Below are positions 7,717-17,166 of a stretch of 42,290 nt of DNA, one piece after another; the stretch's first letter is position 1; every line of letters begins with the position of its first letter. A model generated the notes under the pieces. That model did no database searches. It was not told the origin of the DNA and saw only the letters and a list, made by a program, of their open reading frames with translations. The translations under genes and the position numbers were made by a program. Origin of the DNA: Terrimonas_A sp036262095 (lineage in GTDB: Bacteria > Bacteroidota > Bacteroidia > Chitinophagales > Chitinophagaceae); NCBI GenBank assembly GCA_036262095.1, contig DATAJQ010000114.1:1-42290 (forward strand), in the 5' to 3' direction.

Positions 7717-8424
7717 ATGAGTTGTACTATTCCATATCATATTTTTCCCCTGGGCGATTCCGCCATGACGGTCGACTTTGGCAACCGTATCAGCCCTGAC
7801 CTGAATAATATTGTAATGAAGCTTTACAAGGAGCTGAACACATCCCCTCTTCCCGGAATGAAGGAAATTATACCTGCATACAGCTCCCTGACCGTTCATT
7901 ATGACCTGCTGTATTGCAGCCATCACAGACCGGCTGGCAAAACGGTATATGACTGGATGGGAGAGTTGTTGCACCTGCGATTGAAAGCATTGGATCAGGA
8001 AGAAATGATATCTGTAACAGAAATGATCATTCCTGTTTGTTATGATCCTTTCTTTGGTCCCGATCTTCCTTTGCTGGCAAAAGAGAAAAATATGTCAATG
8101 GAAGAGATTGTGCACTTGCACACGTCCATTTCCTATCGTGTGTACCTGCTGGGTTTTTTACCTGGCTTCACTTACCTGGGAGAAACAGATGAAAAGCTTG
8201 CCATGCCACGCAAAATGCAACCCTCGTCAGTAAGTGCCGGCAGCGTTGGTATTGCAGGAAGACAAACTGGCATTTACTCTTTATCCTCTCCCGGAGGATG
8301 GCATATTATCGGCCGTACGCCTTTGAAAATATTTGATGCAAACCGGGATCCGCTTACCTTATTAAAGCCGGGAGACAGTATTAAATTCGTATCAATCAGT
8401 AAAGATGAATTTAAGGATCATTAA
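7717..8424 (+). CDS. pxpB: 5-oxoprolinase subunit B (KipI-like)
   Basis: 235 residues of the KipI/PxpB family (PF02682). Signature stretches are FPLGDSAMTVDFGN near the N-terminus, YDPFFGPDLPLLA (about 109-121), the strongly conserved GFLPGFTYLGETDEKLAMPR (about 147-166), and GIAGRQTGIYSLSSPGGWHI (about 180-199). With PxpA and PxpC it forms the prokaryotic 5-oxoprolinase, which hydrolyses 5-oxo-L-proline (pyroglutamate) to glutamate with ATP. In Bacillus the homologue KipI also inhibits the sporulation kinase KinA, a role that is not expected here. It starts the operon; its end overlaps pxpC by 20 bp. Confidence 0.95.
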   Translation: MSCTIPYHIFPLGDSAMTVDFGNRISPDLNNIVMKLYKELNTSPLPGMKEIIPAYSSLTVHYDLLYCSHHRPAGKTVYDWMGELLHLRLKALDQEEMISVTEMIIPVCYDPFFGPDLPLLAKEKNMSMEEIVHLHTSISYRVYLLGFLPGFTYLGETDEKLAMPRKMQPSSVSAGSVGIAGRQTGIYSLSSPGGWHIIGRTPLKIFDANRDPLTLLKPGDSIKFVSISKDEFKDH

Positions 8425-9400
8425 ATCGGGCATACTGGACACCGTCCAGGACCAGGGCCGTTATGGCTGGCAGCATCTCGGCATCAATCCTGCAGGGGCT
8501 ATGGACCGGTTTTCAGCACAACTGGCCAACATCCTTGTGGGAAATGATCCCGGGCAACCGGTGATAGAGCTGCATTTTCCTGCTGCTTCCCTTTTCTTTG
8601 AAAGGCCTGCATTGATCGCTATCAGCGGAGCCGATTTTAATGCAGCATTGAATGGAGAAGATATTCCGGTGGACCAACCTGTGCTGGTGAATAAATACAG
8701 TATTCTGCAATTTCAACGGTTGAATAAAGGAGCAAGAGCTTATCTCTCCATTGAAGGTGGTCTGGAAATGAACCAATGGCTGAATAGCTACAGCACTCAT
8801 CTCAAAGCTGCGGCAGGCGGGCATCTGGGAAGACCTTTGCAAACAGATGATGAGATCAGGTTAAGCTCTTCCGTAAATTGGGGTCCTTATTTGAAGGGAA
8901 AAGAATTTTACCTGCTACCCTGGCAGGCATCCACTGATTGGGAAAAGCAACCGGGTGCTGAAATAAACGTATTGCCGGGCAAAGAGTGGGTACGCCTCAC
9001 AGAATCATCACAAAAACAATTGCTGCAGCAAACGTTTACCCTTACACCACAATCGGACCGGATGGGGTATCGCCTGCAGGGAGAACCACTGCAGCTTGAA
9101 AGCAAAGAAGAAATGATCTCAACGGCTGTAAACTTCGGCACTTTGCAATTACTGCCCAATGGTCAACTCACGATCCTGATGGCCGATCATCAAACCACGG
9201 GAGGGTATCCGCGGGTAGGGCACGTTATATCAGCACATCATTCAAAACTTGCGCAGTTGCTGCCAGGTGAACCTGTACGGTTCAGTTTAACCGATCATCA
9301 ACAAGCCGAAGAACTTTTTATTCAGCAGCAAAAGCATTTGCAGCAGGTAAGGAATGCCTGTCAATTAAAACTGGAACAATTTATTCATGCGTTGCATTGA
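8405..9400 (+). CDS. pxpC: 5-oxoprolinase subunit C (KipA-like)
   Basis: 331 residues of the biotin-dependent-carboxyltransferase-like family (PF02626). Marks are SGILDTVQDQGRYGWQHLG with NPAGAMDRFSAQLAN at the N-terminus (about 7-42), a central GARAYLSIEGG (about 107-117), and the C-terminal SDRMGYRLQG (about 218-227) and LMADHQTTGGYPRVG (about 258-272), all family-conserved. It works in a complex with PxpB in ATP-dependent 5-oxoproline hydrolysis in the cytoplasm. It overlaps pxpB by 20 bp and pxpA by 14 bp, so translation is probably coupled. Confidence 0.95.
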   Translation: MNLRIIKSGILDTVQDQGRYGWQHLGINPAGAMDRFSAQLANILVGNDPGQPVIELHFPAASLFFERPALIAISGADFNAALNGEDIPVDQPVLVNKYSILQFQRLNKGARAYLSIEGGLEMNQWLNSYSTHLKAAAGGHLGRPLQTDDEIRLSSSVNWGPYLKGKEFYLLPWQASTDWEKQPGAEINVLPGKEWVRLTESSQKQLLQQTFTLTPQSDRMGYRLQGEPLQLESKEEMISTAVNFGTLQLLPNGQLTILMADHQTTGGYPRVGHVISAHHSKLAQLLPGEPVRFSLTDHQQAEELFIQQQKHLQQVRNACQLKLEQFIHALH

Positions 9401-10127
9401 TATCAATTGCGATATGGGAGAAGGCATGGACAATGATGCAGCATTGATGCCTTATATCAGCTCTGCCAATATTGCCTGTGGCTATCATGCGGGCAATGAA
9501 GAAACCATGCAGCAAACAGTAGATCTTGCCTGCAGGCACGGTGTTGCTATCGGTGCACATGTATCTTTTTGGGATAAGGAAAATTTTGGAAGAAAGGAAA
9601 TGGACCTTCCGCAGAATGCTGTGTATGAGCTGGTGCAACAGCAGTTAATAGGATTACAGGAAATAGTAAAAATGCAGGCTGTTTCAATAAAGCATGTGAA
9701 ACCACATGGTGCATTATATAATATGTCAGCCCGCGATAAGCAACTGGCTGGTACAATTGCCAGGGCTGTGAATGATTTGGATCCGTCCCTGGTGCTTGTC
9801 GGCTTAAGTGGCAGCCATTCCATTAATGAAGCAAAAAAGCTGGGGTTGCAAACAGCCAGCGAAGTGTTTGCTGATCGCCGATATGAAGAGAATGGAAGCC
9901 TTCGCTCCCGCTCATTACCGGGAGCCTTGCTGGAAGATGCAGGGGAAGTGGCGGATCAGGTACTGCAGATGGTGAGTAATAAAACAGTTATATCCATTAC
10001 AGGAAAAGAAATACCTGTAACGGCAGAAACGATATGTATACACGGTGATGGGAAACATGCTGTGGAATTTGCTCAAACCATTTATCAAAACCTGAAAAAT
10101 CATTCTATTGAAATCAAGCCTTTCTAA
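9387..10127 (+). CDS. pxpA: 5-oxoprolinase subunit A (LamB/YcsF family)
   Basis: 246 residues, the normal LamB/YcsF length (PF03746). The family start IDINCDMGEG (4-13) is intact, as are ANIACGYHAGNEETM (about 28-42), GAHVSFWDKENFGR (about 57-70), VKPHGALYNM (about 104-113), and DRRYEENGSLRSRSLPGALL (about 162-181). CIHGDG (about 217-222) is near the C-terminus. The subunit supplies the barrel with conserved acidic and His residues for 5-oxoproline turnover. It overlaps pxpC and the transporter gene (20 bp), completing the pxpBCA set. Confidence 0.96.
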   Translation: MRCIDINCDMGEGMDNDAALMPYISSANIACGYHAGNEETMQQTVDLACRHGVAIGAHVSFWDKENFGRKEMDLPQNAVYELVQQQLIGLQEIVKMQAVSIKHVKPHGALYNMSARDKQLAGTIARAVNDLDPSLVLVGLSGSHSINEAKKLGLQTASEVFADRRYEENGSLRSRSLPGALLEDAGEVADQVLQMVSNKTVISITGKEIPVTAETICIHGDGKHAVEFAQTIYQNLKNHSIEIKPF

Positions 10128-11307
10128 GTTCCGGATCTTTGGCGGAGCAGGTTTAGGTGCAGCTTTCCTGATGGCCAACTCTTCTATCGGCCCAGGCTTT
10201 CTTACGCAGACAACGGTTTTTACACAGCAACTTATGACAAGTTTTGGCTTTGTCATTCTTATATCGGTGCTGATAGACATCGGAGCTCAACTGAATACCT
10301 GGCGTATTCTTGCAGCAAGTGAATTGCGGGCGCAGGATATTTCCAATAATTTATTACCAGGCCTCGGATATTTTTTATCATTCCTGGTAGTGCTGGGCGG
10401 TTTTGCTTTCAATATCGGAAATATAGCGGGATGTGGTTTGGGATTAAATGTGCTGACAGGTGTTTCTTTTGAAAAAGGAGCGATTATCAGTGGAGCATTC
10501 GCATTGCTGCTGTTCTGGATAAGAGAGGTTGGGAAAATGCTGGATGGGTTTACCAAGATCGTTGGAACAATTAAGATACTGCTTACGCTATTTATTGCTT
10601 TCAGTGCTCATCCGCCTTTACTGGAAGCTGTTCATCATACCATTTTGCCGGAAAAGATCAGCACTGCAGCTATTGTTACAATTGTTGGAGGAACGGTGGG
10701 CGGATATCTTACTTTCTCCGGTGCACACCGTTTACTGGATGCTGGCATTAAAGGAACAGCCAACCTGCCGCAGGTAAATAAGAGCGCGATGCAGGGTATT
10801 ATTATTTCCACGATCATGCGGTTTGTATTGTTCCTGGCAACTGTTGGTGTGTTGGCACAAGGTGCAATACTGGATAAAGACAACCCTGCTTCTACTGTTT
10901 TTGGTGTAGCTGCAGGAGAAGCGGGACTCCGGATATTCGGTATTGTGTTGTGGAGTGCTGCCATTTCCTCCGTGATAGGCGCTTCTTATACATCGGTATC
11001 TTTCTTTAAAACATTTCATCCTTCACTTCAGAAACATGAACGGCTTTGTATCTCATTATTCATTGTATTGACAACGGCCGTGTTTGTTGCGGTAGGAAAG
11101 CCAAAGGAGCTGCTGGTGATGGCCGGTGCTGTAAATGGATTGATATTGCCTGTAGCGCTTTCCATTATGCTGATCGCTGCTACGAAAAAAAGGATCATGA
11201 AAGGCTATAAACATCCATGGTGGATGCAGCTTGCAGGTTGGGTAGTAGTGGCTGTGATGGGATGGATGGGCGGTGTGGCCGTGCAGGAAACAATCAGTAA
11301 CCTGTAA
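10108..11307 (+). CDS. NRAMP-fold transporter of the oxoprolinase operon
   Basis: 399 residues with about 11 hydrophobic segments, NRAMP family by overall pattern, close in context to Bacillus YcsG. The metal-binding motif of TM1, DPGN in true Mn/Fe importers, is here GPGF (ANSSIGPGFLTQ, about 23-34), and the TM6 M-P-H motif is replaced by GGYLTFSGAHRLLDAG (about 197-212). The metal-ligand Asp, Asn and Met are therefore absent. From the operon I infer import of 5-oxoproline or a related compound rather than a metal. The start is TTG at 10108: an in-frame stop lies 15 bp upstream and the next ATG is inside TM1. It overlaps pxpA by 20 bp. Confidence 0.85.
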   Translation: MKSSLSKFRIFGGAGLGAAFLMANSSIGPGFLTQTTVFTQQLMTSFGFVILISVLIDIGAQLNTWRILAASELRAQDISNNLLPGLGYFLSFLVVLGGFAFNIGNIAGCGLGLNVLTGVSFEKGAIISGAFALLLFWIREVGKMLDGFTKIVGTIKILLTLFIAFSAHPPLLEAVHHTILPEKISTAAIVTIVGGTVGGYLTFSGAHRLLDAGIKGTANLPQVNKSAMQGIIISTIMRFVLFLATVGVLAQGAILDKDNPASTVFGVAAGEAGLRIFGIVLWSAAISSVIGASYTSVSFFKTFHPSLQKHERLCISLFIVLTTAVFVAVGKPKELLVMAGAVNGLILPVALSIMLIAATKKRIMKGYKHPWWMQLAGWVVVAVMGWMGGVAVQETISNL

Positions 11308-11389
11308 GTTTTGTGTCCAGGATATTTTTCCCTGAAAATCAACGGCATGTTTTTCCGGTACGATTATTTGTTGTAATCGGGTGTCTGAT

Positions 11390-12880
11390 ATGGAAAACAT
11401 AACTCTTTTTCAGTTTTTTCACTGGTATTATAGCGCCGAAGGTAATCTCTGGCAACATGCAAGGGATGAAGCAAACCAATTAGCAGAATGGGGCATTACT
11501 TATGTATGGCTTCCTCCGGCATATAAATCGTTTGGAGGAACGGGAGAACCCGGCTATGCTGTATATGATCTGTATGATCTGGGTGAATTCAAACAACATG
11601 GAAGTATACGCACACGCTATGGTACAAAGGAAGAATACCTTGAATGCATCCATGCGCTTCACAGCAAGGGTGTAAAAGTGCTTGCTGATATTGTGCTGAA
11701 CCACCGTTTGGGTGGAGACAAAATAGAACGTGTGCCTGCCCGTAAAGTAAACAATGATAACAGGAGCGAATACGTAAGTGATCCAGTTAAAATTGAAGCG
11801 TATACAAAATTTACTTTCCCGGCAAGACGAGGCAAGTACTCAAATTTTACCTGGGACTGGCACACATTTACCGGTGTATGCAACAATGATGATATCTATG
11901 TTATCCTGAACGAGTACAGTAAGGGCAAATGGGAAGAGATGCTGGAAACAGAGAATGGCAATTATGATTATCTCATGGGAAATGACGTGGAGTTCAGAAA
12001 TCCTTATGTCCGGAAAGAATTAAAGAAATGGGGCAGTTGGTATACAAAGCTGACTGGTGTTGACGGATACCGGCTTGATGCGCTCAAACATATAACTCCG
12101 GATTTTTTTCCTGAATGGCTCGGCTTCATGGAGCATCATTTCAGAAAGGATTTCTTTTGCATAGGAGAGTATTGGCAGAACAATGTATATACCTTATTGA
12201 ATTATTTTGAAACCACAGGTGAGCGTATCCGTTTGTTTGACGTGCCGCTTCACTATAATTTTTATGATGCTTCCCAACGGGGTGATGATTATGATCTGCG
12301 GCAGATATTTGATAATTCTTTAGTGAGCGAAAAGCCTGAGGCGGCCATCACTTTTGTAGACAATCATGATACGCAACCGTTGCAGGCACTGCAATCAACT
12401 GTTGAATACTGGTTCAAGCCATTGGCCAATGCAATGATACTTTTACGGGATAAAGGCATTCCCTGCGTGTTCTATCCCACGATGTATGAAGCAAAATATT
12501 TTGATATACAGGATGGAGAGGAAGTATATGTGGAGTTGAACAGCATCCCTGCCGTAGGAGTGATGATGAAGATCCGGAAGTATTTAGCGTATGGTTTACA
12601 GCGGGATTATTTTAATCATGCCAACATAATTGGATGGACGCGCGAAGGGCATGATGAAATGAGTTTCAGCGGTTGTGCAGTGCTGATGAGCAACGGGGAA
12701 GAAGGAAAAGAGGAAATGTTGCTGGGTATTCGTAATGCTAATAAAATATTTGTGGACGTATGTGGCAACCGGGGCGAAAAAGTAACGCTGGATGAAAATG
12801 GAATGGGATTGTTTTTCGTCAATGGGCGATCGGTTTCCGTCTGGATAAATGAAGAGGCCGGGAAGCTGCTTGATTTATAG
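11390..12880 (+). CDS. Cytoplasmic alpha-amylase, GH13 (subfamily 5 type)
   Basis: 496 residues without a signal peptide, so intracellular. The opening NITLFQFFHWYYSAEGNLW, and GITYVWLPPAYKSFGGTGEPGYAVYD (split about 37-62), are typical of liquefying-type amylases and E. coli AmyA. Catalytic residues are Asp230 (GYRLDALKH), Glu260 (CIGEYW) and Asp327 (FVDNHDTQ), each one less than the numbers used for Bacillus licheniformis amylase. DIVLNHRLGGD (about 97-107) is conserved region I. It hydrolyses internal alpha-1,4 bonds of glycogen or maltodextrin. The ATG at 11390 is chosen over a GTG nine bases earlier because it gives the common MENITLFQ start. It lies 82 bp after the transporter and 68 bp before the oxidoreductase gene. 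Confidence 0.94.
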   Translation: MENITLFQFFHWYYSAEGNLWQHARDEANQLAEWGITYVWLPPAYKSFGGTGEPGYAVYDLYDLGEFKQHGSIRTRYGTKEEYLECIHALHSKGVKVLADIVLNHRLGGDKIERVPARKVNNDNRSEYVSDPVKIEAYTKFTFPARRGKYSNFTWDWHTFTGVCNNDDIYVILNEYSKGKWEEMLETENGNYDYLMGNDVEFRNPYVRKELKKWGSWYTKLTGVDGYRLDALKHITPDFFPEWLGFMEHHFRKDFFCIGEYWQNNVYTLLNYFETTGERIRLFDVPLHYNFYDASQRGDDYDLRQIFDNSLVSEKPEAAITFVDNHDTQPLQALQSTVEYWFKPLANAMILLRDKGIPCVFYPTMYEAKYFDIQDGEEVYVELNSIPAVGVMMKIRKYLAYGLQRDYFNHANIIGWTREGHDEMSFSGCAVLMSNGEEGKEEMLLGIRNANKIFVDVCGNRGEKVTLDENGMGLFFVNGRSVSVWINEEAGKLLDL

Positions 12881-12948
12881 GCAGATAACCGCCGGCCCAC
12901 AACAAGCATAGCCTTTGTGTCATCTTCCATGTCACTAAAACCGATTTT

Positions 12949-14481
12949 ATGATAGCAAGAGATGGATACCAAACGAGTTTATGGCAAAGCTCAATACCCC
13001 CTTATCAACCGGTTAATATTTCTGATAACAGTAACTATGATGTGATTATCGTAGGTGGTGGAATTACCGGTATATCAACGGCGCTGCTTTTGCAGGAATC
13101 AGGTAAAAAATGCCTTGTTTTGGAAGCAAATACATTATGTTTTGGAACAACCGGAGGAACAACCGCACACCTGAATACTTTATTGGATACCCCATATTCG
13201 ACCATCCGTAAGAAGTTTAATGCAGAAAGCGCAGCCATTGTTGCAAAATCGACTGAAGCAGCTATTGAACTTGTAAAGCGGAATATTAAAAAGTACTCCA
13301 TCGATTGTGATTTCAGTGAGGCGGATGCTTTTCTTTTTGCAGAGAACAGCAAGCAGGAAAAGCAACTGGAAGAAATAGCTGAGGCTGCCCTGGAAGCCGG
13401 ACTTGATTTGCAGTTTACTGAGAATATCCCTGTTCCGGCGTCTTTCGTATCTGCCATACGGGTAAAAGGGCAGGCCAAATTTCATCCCTTAAAATATGTG
13501 TATGGACTGGCCAAAGCTTTTGAAAGAAGGGGCGGGCATATCAGGCAGGATTGCAGAGTTACCGGTGTAGAAGTGAATGAAAAGGTGGAAGTGACAACAT
13601 CTTCCGGGCAATATGCCTGTGCAGATCTTATTTATGCAACACATATCCCACCCGGTGTAAACCTTTTACACCTGAGGTGCAGTCCTTACAGAAGTTATGT
13701 TATGGCTGTAGTGCTCGATAAAGAAGAATATCCTGCTGATCTCTGCTATGATATGGTTGACCCATATCATTATTACCGGACACAGGAAGTGGATGGGCAA
13801 TTGTACCTGATAGCAGGCGGTAAAGATCATAAGACAGGCCATGAGGAGAATACTCAACATCGTTTTACAGAACTGGAAGCACATATCCGGAAAATGTTTC
13901 GTGTAAAAAAAGTTGCATACAAATGGTCATCGCAATATTATGAATCTGCTGATGGGCTTCCTTATATCGGCCATCTTCCAGGGCAGCCGGAGCATTTATA
14001 TGTGGCGACAGGATTTGGTGGCAACGGAATGGTGTACAGCAGTGTGGCTGCATTGACGCTTGAAGCAATCTTAAATAATGAGGAAAACGGACAAACCCGT
14101 CTTTTTGATCCTAATCGGCTCAAACCGGTGGCAGGGTTTACCAATTTCATACAACAGAATGCAGGTGTGGCGGGAGAGTTATTAGGCCGGCTTTTCTCAG
14201 GCGAGCATTTGGAAGAACTGGCGGAGCTGGCCCCGGGTGAAGGAAAGATGGTGAGTTATGAAGGCCAGAAGATCGCGCTTTATAAAGATGAGGAAGGCGT
14301 ATTGCACGCAATAGACCCTGTTTGCACCCATCTGAAATGTGAAGTGAACTGGAACAGTGCAGAAAGATCATGGGATTGTCCCTGCCATGGCACAAGGTAT
14401 AATTATGATGGCCGGGTATTGACAGGCCCTGCAGACAGGGATGCAGAGCCAATATATATGGAGTCATTAGCAGAGCATTGA
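12949..14481 (+). CDS. FAD-dependent oxidoreductase with C-terminal Rieske domain
   Basis: 510 residues in two parts. Residues about 27-390 are a DAO-type FAD enzyme: dinucleotide motif VIIVGGGITGISTALLLQ (28-45), GTTGGTTAHLNT (about 66-77), and the C-terminal FAD contact VATGFGGNGMVYSS (about 350-363). Residues about 425-505 are a Rieske domain, with ligands C459-x-H461 and C477-x-x-H480 (CPCHG) for a 2Fe-2S cluster. This fusion is known, for example Bacillus YhfW; its substrate is not established. Electrons from a substrate amine or alcohol might pass from FAD to the cluster. It is in line with the amylase gene but with no obvious pathway link, and is convergent with the next gene (16-bp gap). 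Confidence 0.93.
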   Translation: MIARDGYQTSLWQSSIPPYQPVNISDNSNYDVIIVGGGITGISTALLLQESGKKCLVLEANTLCFGTTGGTTAHLNTLLDTPYSTIRKKFNAESAAIVAKSTEAAIELVKRNIKKYSIDCDFSEADAFLFAENSKQEKQLEEIAEAALEAGLDLQFTENIPVPASFVSAIRVKGQAKFHPLKYVYGLAKAFERRGGHIRQDCRVTGVEVNEKVEVTTSSGQYACADLIYATHIPPGVNLLHLRCSPYRSYVMAVVLDKEEYPADLCYDMVDPYHYYRTQEVDGQLYLIAGGKDHKTGHEENTQHRFTELEAHIRKMFRVKKVAYKWSSQYYESADGLPYIGHLPGQPEHLYVATGFGGNGMVYSSVAALTLEAILNNEENGQTRLFDPNRLKPVAGFTNFIQQNAGVAGELLGRLFSGEHLEELAELAPGEGKMVSYEGQKIALYKDEEGVLHAIDPVCTHLKCEVNWNSAERSWDCPCHGTRYNYDGRVLTGPADRDAEPIYMESLAEH

Positions 14482-14497
14482 TCAAAACGTCTGCTTT

Positions 14498-16903
14498 TTA
14501 TTCCATCAGCTCTTCAATATGTGCCAGCTTTCCATCTTTGGTAATCCCTTCAATGATTACACGGAATGCTTTGGTGACATCATTATTATAAAATGTGAGC
14601 ACCACGGGCTTGCTTGAAGAAACAATAACAGATGGGTTCCAGTAAAGCGTGCTGCGTACATCGCGCTGCTCGTTTTCCGGGGTAAAGCTGCTATAGTTGG
14701 GAGAATAGAATTCCCTGATAGGAGAATAACCTTCCACTTTATTATTGGCCAAACCTTTGCCCGGCTCATTCTTCACATCATTGCCGCGGCGGGTATAAAT
14801 GGCAATTGCTCCACTGCCTCCGTTGAATCCTCCCATGAATGGCGGCCTGAACACCTTAATATAAGCAACATCCTGTACGTTCACAGAAGAGATCATCGAC
14901 ACATCGCTCGACATTTCGTCAAGGTAAAGTGCGGGTGTGCCCTGACGCCATGTGAGAGTGGTATTAGCGCCATTGCCGGAGATCTGCAGACCGGCTACTT
15001 TGCCCTGGAGATAAGTAAAGATATCAATAGCACTTTTGGCAAAAGGATCATTTACAAGATCGAATTGATAACCGTCTCCTCCGGAGAAAAGGCCGGAAGC
15101 ATATTTTTCATCCAATAGCTGCACAGCAGATTTGGTCTTACTTTTCACGATCACGTTTTCAAGGGTCTTTACCCTGTTCCTTTCAGCAATATCATTTGCT
15201 TCATTGGCAAGCAACCATTGACGGTAGTTGCCTAAAGTGTCAGAAAGGGATACAAAGCCATATTTGCTCACTGTTTTTCTTACTGAAGGCACTTGCAGGC
15301 GATCGGTCATGAACTGCAGCGAAGCATTTTTGAGATCTTTGCTCTGGAATTGATAATAGATCTGTGCCGTATCAAAGATGAATGTAGAGCGTTCATTGAA
15401 TGTTCCATTGCTTTCAATAGGTACCAGCAATACCTGGCCTTCTGATTTTTTTTGCTTCAATAATAATATTACAGAAGCTCCGGGAGGTATCATGCCAGGC
15501 ACTGCTCCATACACAGTTCCCGAAAGCGTCATGTAGGCAGTGTCTCTTCCATAAATGGGTTTCGGTGTTTTTCCGGATAATACCTCTTCCCATTTAAACC
15601 TGCGCCAGCCATGCGTGAGCATTACCAGGTCAAGTTTCTGGCTGATCTCATCTGTATTGGCGGAAAAATAATAGGCAGGATTATATACATCACCTTTCAG
15701 TTCACTGCTCAGCAGCAGGTGGGAGATAATATTTTGTGTGGTATCACGACCGATCGCTTCATCTGTTACGGCTACAGACAGGTTGCCCTCCAGGCTGTCT
15801 GGCAGGGTGATCTTTATTTCATTGCGCGCCCGCTTGTTCAATCCCCAATGCTGCACTTCCATTTGTGGCTTGAACTGATATTCTTCATTGTTTAAATAGG
15901 TGATCCGCTCTGCCAGTGGGTTCCAGTTTTTATCAAACACAGTAAAAGTGAGTATCCCGCTTGGCAGGTTTTGTGTTGGGACTGTTCCTTTGATCTCGGG
16001 AGTGGCTGTTGATTTCGACACTTTGAACACTTCATGCTGGAACATGGTGCCGATAACATGAAGGCTGTCGCTAGCTGCTGCCAGGCCGGGTGTATAGTTT
16101 AACTGAAAACGGCGGTTGCTACCGGTCACATACACCTGCAGGCTTACTCCGGAAGCTTTAGCTGCAGGAAGTTTGGTGGTATGCCCTACTTCTTTTTCAT
16201 CTTTCCAGTTGGCTGTATACACCATTCCTTCTTTCGGGATTATCATAAAATATCCCATTCCGTTATGCATGGTACGCAGGCTATCGATCACTTTGCCCTG
16301 TGCATCAGTGATGGTCCCTTTTACTTTCACGGGTTTGCCCCATTGATCATTGGCTTTGAAAGCAATTTTATTGGCCAGGCCTACGACCATATCTCCACCT
16401 TCAGGGAAAAACTGAAGAGTTGGGACAGCAGGCTGTTTAGGGCCGCTTGCATTGGTTTCATTACCGAGAATACGTATTTGGCGGGTATATAAGAATGCAG
16501 AGTCAAAATTGAGCATCCAGCGGGTATAGGCCCTTACAAAAATAAATTTCCCTTTATAGTCGGCTGGGATATCAAATTGTCCATTGGTGACGGCGTCTAT
16601 CAGCGGGCTTACCGTATGCTGAAGAAGATTGCCTTTATCATCGAGAAAGTCGGTATAAAAGTTTTTTGAATCAATAGCGGGCAGTATTTCACTCATCACA
16701 TAAGCCTTGAACCAGATCGTTTCGCCGGTGGAATAAGCTTGTTTATCATAATGAAGGTAAGCGCGTTCGGGGCTGAACCGGTCAGCAAAATCATTGATGG
16801 CAGCATCTACCTGCTCCTGTGTTTTCTGCGAATAAGCCGGGGCAAAACTGATCAAACCCAGCAGGATAAGAGCCGCCTGCTGTAAAAAAGGAATCTTTTT
16901 CAT
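14498..16903 (-). CDS. Exported MG2 / TonB-plug domain surface protein
   Basis: 801 residues from the ATG at 16903, which gives a clean signal peptide (MKKIPFLQQAALILLGLISF, cleavage near AYSQ). A longer frame opens at 17047, but the extra 48 codons run through the inverted repeat at 16981 and are rejected. Residues about 40-150 resemble the macroglobulin MG2 domain common in Bacteroidota (PERAYLHYDKQAYSTGETIW, WFKAYVMS). About 600-760 resemble a TonB receptor plug (AIDIFTYLQGKVAGLQISG, PALYLDEM, YIKVFRPPFMGGFNGGSGAI, IYTRRG), but no beta-barrel follows. Such proteins are thought to sit in the outer membrane or periplasm; their function is unproven. Confidence 0.85.
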   Translation of the reverse strand: MKKIPFLQQAALILLGLISFAPAYSQKTQEQVDAAINDFADRFSPERAYLHYDKQAYSTGETIWFKAYVMSEILPAIDSKNFYTDFLDDKGNLLQHTVSPLIDAVTNGQFDIPADYKGKFIFVRAYTRWMLNFDSAFLYTRQIRILGNETNASGPKQPAVPTLQFFPEGGDMVVGLANKIAFKANDQWGKPVKVKGTITDAQGKVIDSLRTMHNGMGYFMIIPKEGMVYTANWKDEKEVGHTTKLPAAKASGVSLQVYVTGSNRRFQLNYTPGLAAASDSLHVIGTMFQHEVFKVSKSTATPEIKGTVPTQNLPSGILTFTVFDKNWNPLAERITYLNNEEYQFKPQMEVQHWGLNKRARNEIKITLPDSLEGNLSVAVTDEAIGRDTTQNIISHLLLSSELKGDVYNPAYYFSANTDEISQKLDLVMLTHGWRRFKWEEVLSGKTPKPIYGRDTAYMTLSGTVYGAVPGMIPPGASVILLLKQKKSEGQVLLVPIESNGTFNERSTFIFDTAQIYYQFQSKDLKNASLQFMTDRLQVPSVRKTVSKYGFVSLSDTLGNYRQWLLANEANDIAERNRVKTLENVIVKSKTKSAVQLLDEKYASGLFSGGDGYQFDLVNDPFAKSAIDIFTYLQGKVAGLQISGNGANTTLTWRQGTPALYLDEMSSDVSMISSVNVQDVAYIKVFRPPFMGGFNGGSGAIAIYTRRGNDVKNEPGKGLANNKVEGYSPIREFYSPNYSSFTPENEQRDVRSTLYWNPSVIVSSSKPVVLTFYNNDVTKAFRVIIEGITKDGKLAHIEELME

Positions 16904-16980
16904 GGGCCCTAAATTACGCAGGATCAGGTAGGAAAAGAAACCGTTAACAGTTTTGCAACAAAAAATCCCCACGGTGCAGG

Positions 16981-17085
16981 GTTTCCCACGGAGGCACAAA
17001 GCCACAAAGGTTTTCTGATGAGGATTGTTCTTAAAGAATACTCCCACCTTTAAAACCTTTGTGGCTTTGTGCCTCCGTGGGAAAC
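16981..17085. repeat. Perfect 34-bp inverted repeat element
   Basis: Arms 16981-17014 and 17052-17085 are exact reverse complements over 34 bp (starting GTTTCCCACGGAGGCACAAA), with a 37-bp centre. The core resembles the element at 3967-4092. It lies between the upstream gene on the same strand (stop at 17167) and the start of the MG2/plug gene (16903). On RNA it would make a very stable hairpin; there is no T-run right after either arm. Confidence 0.9.
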
Positions 17086-17166
17086 TGTTGTTTTGTGGGT
17101 AAAGGACTTTGACCAGGAGAAGAAGATGAATCCGTTCTCCCGATCATATCCTGCTACAATCGTAAA

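Noticed and set aside
16904..17047. 48-codon N-terminal extension of the MG2/plug protein
   Set aside because: It translates the inverted-repeat element and would bury the signal peptide that begins at 16903.
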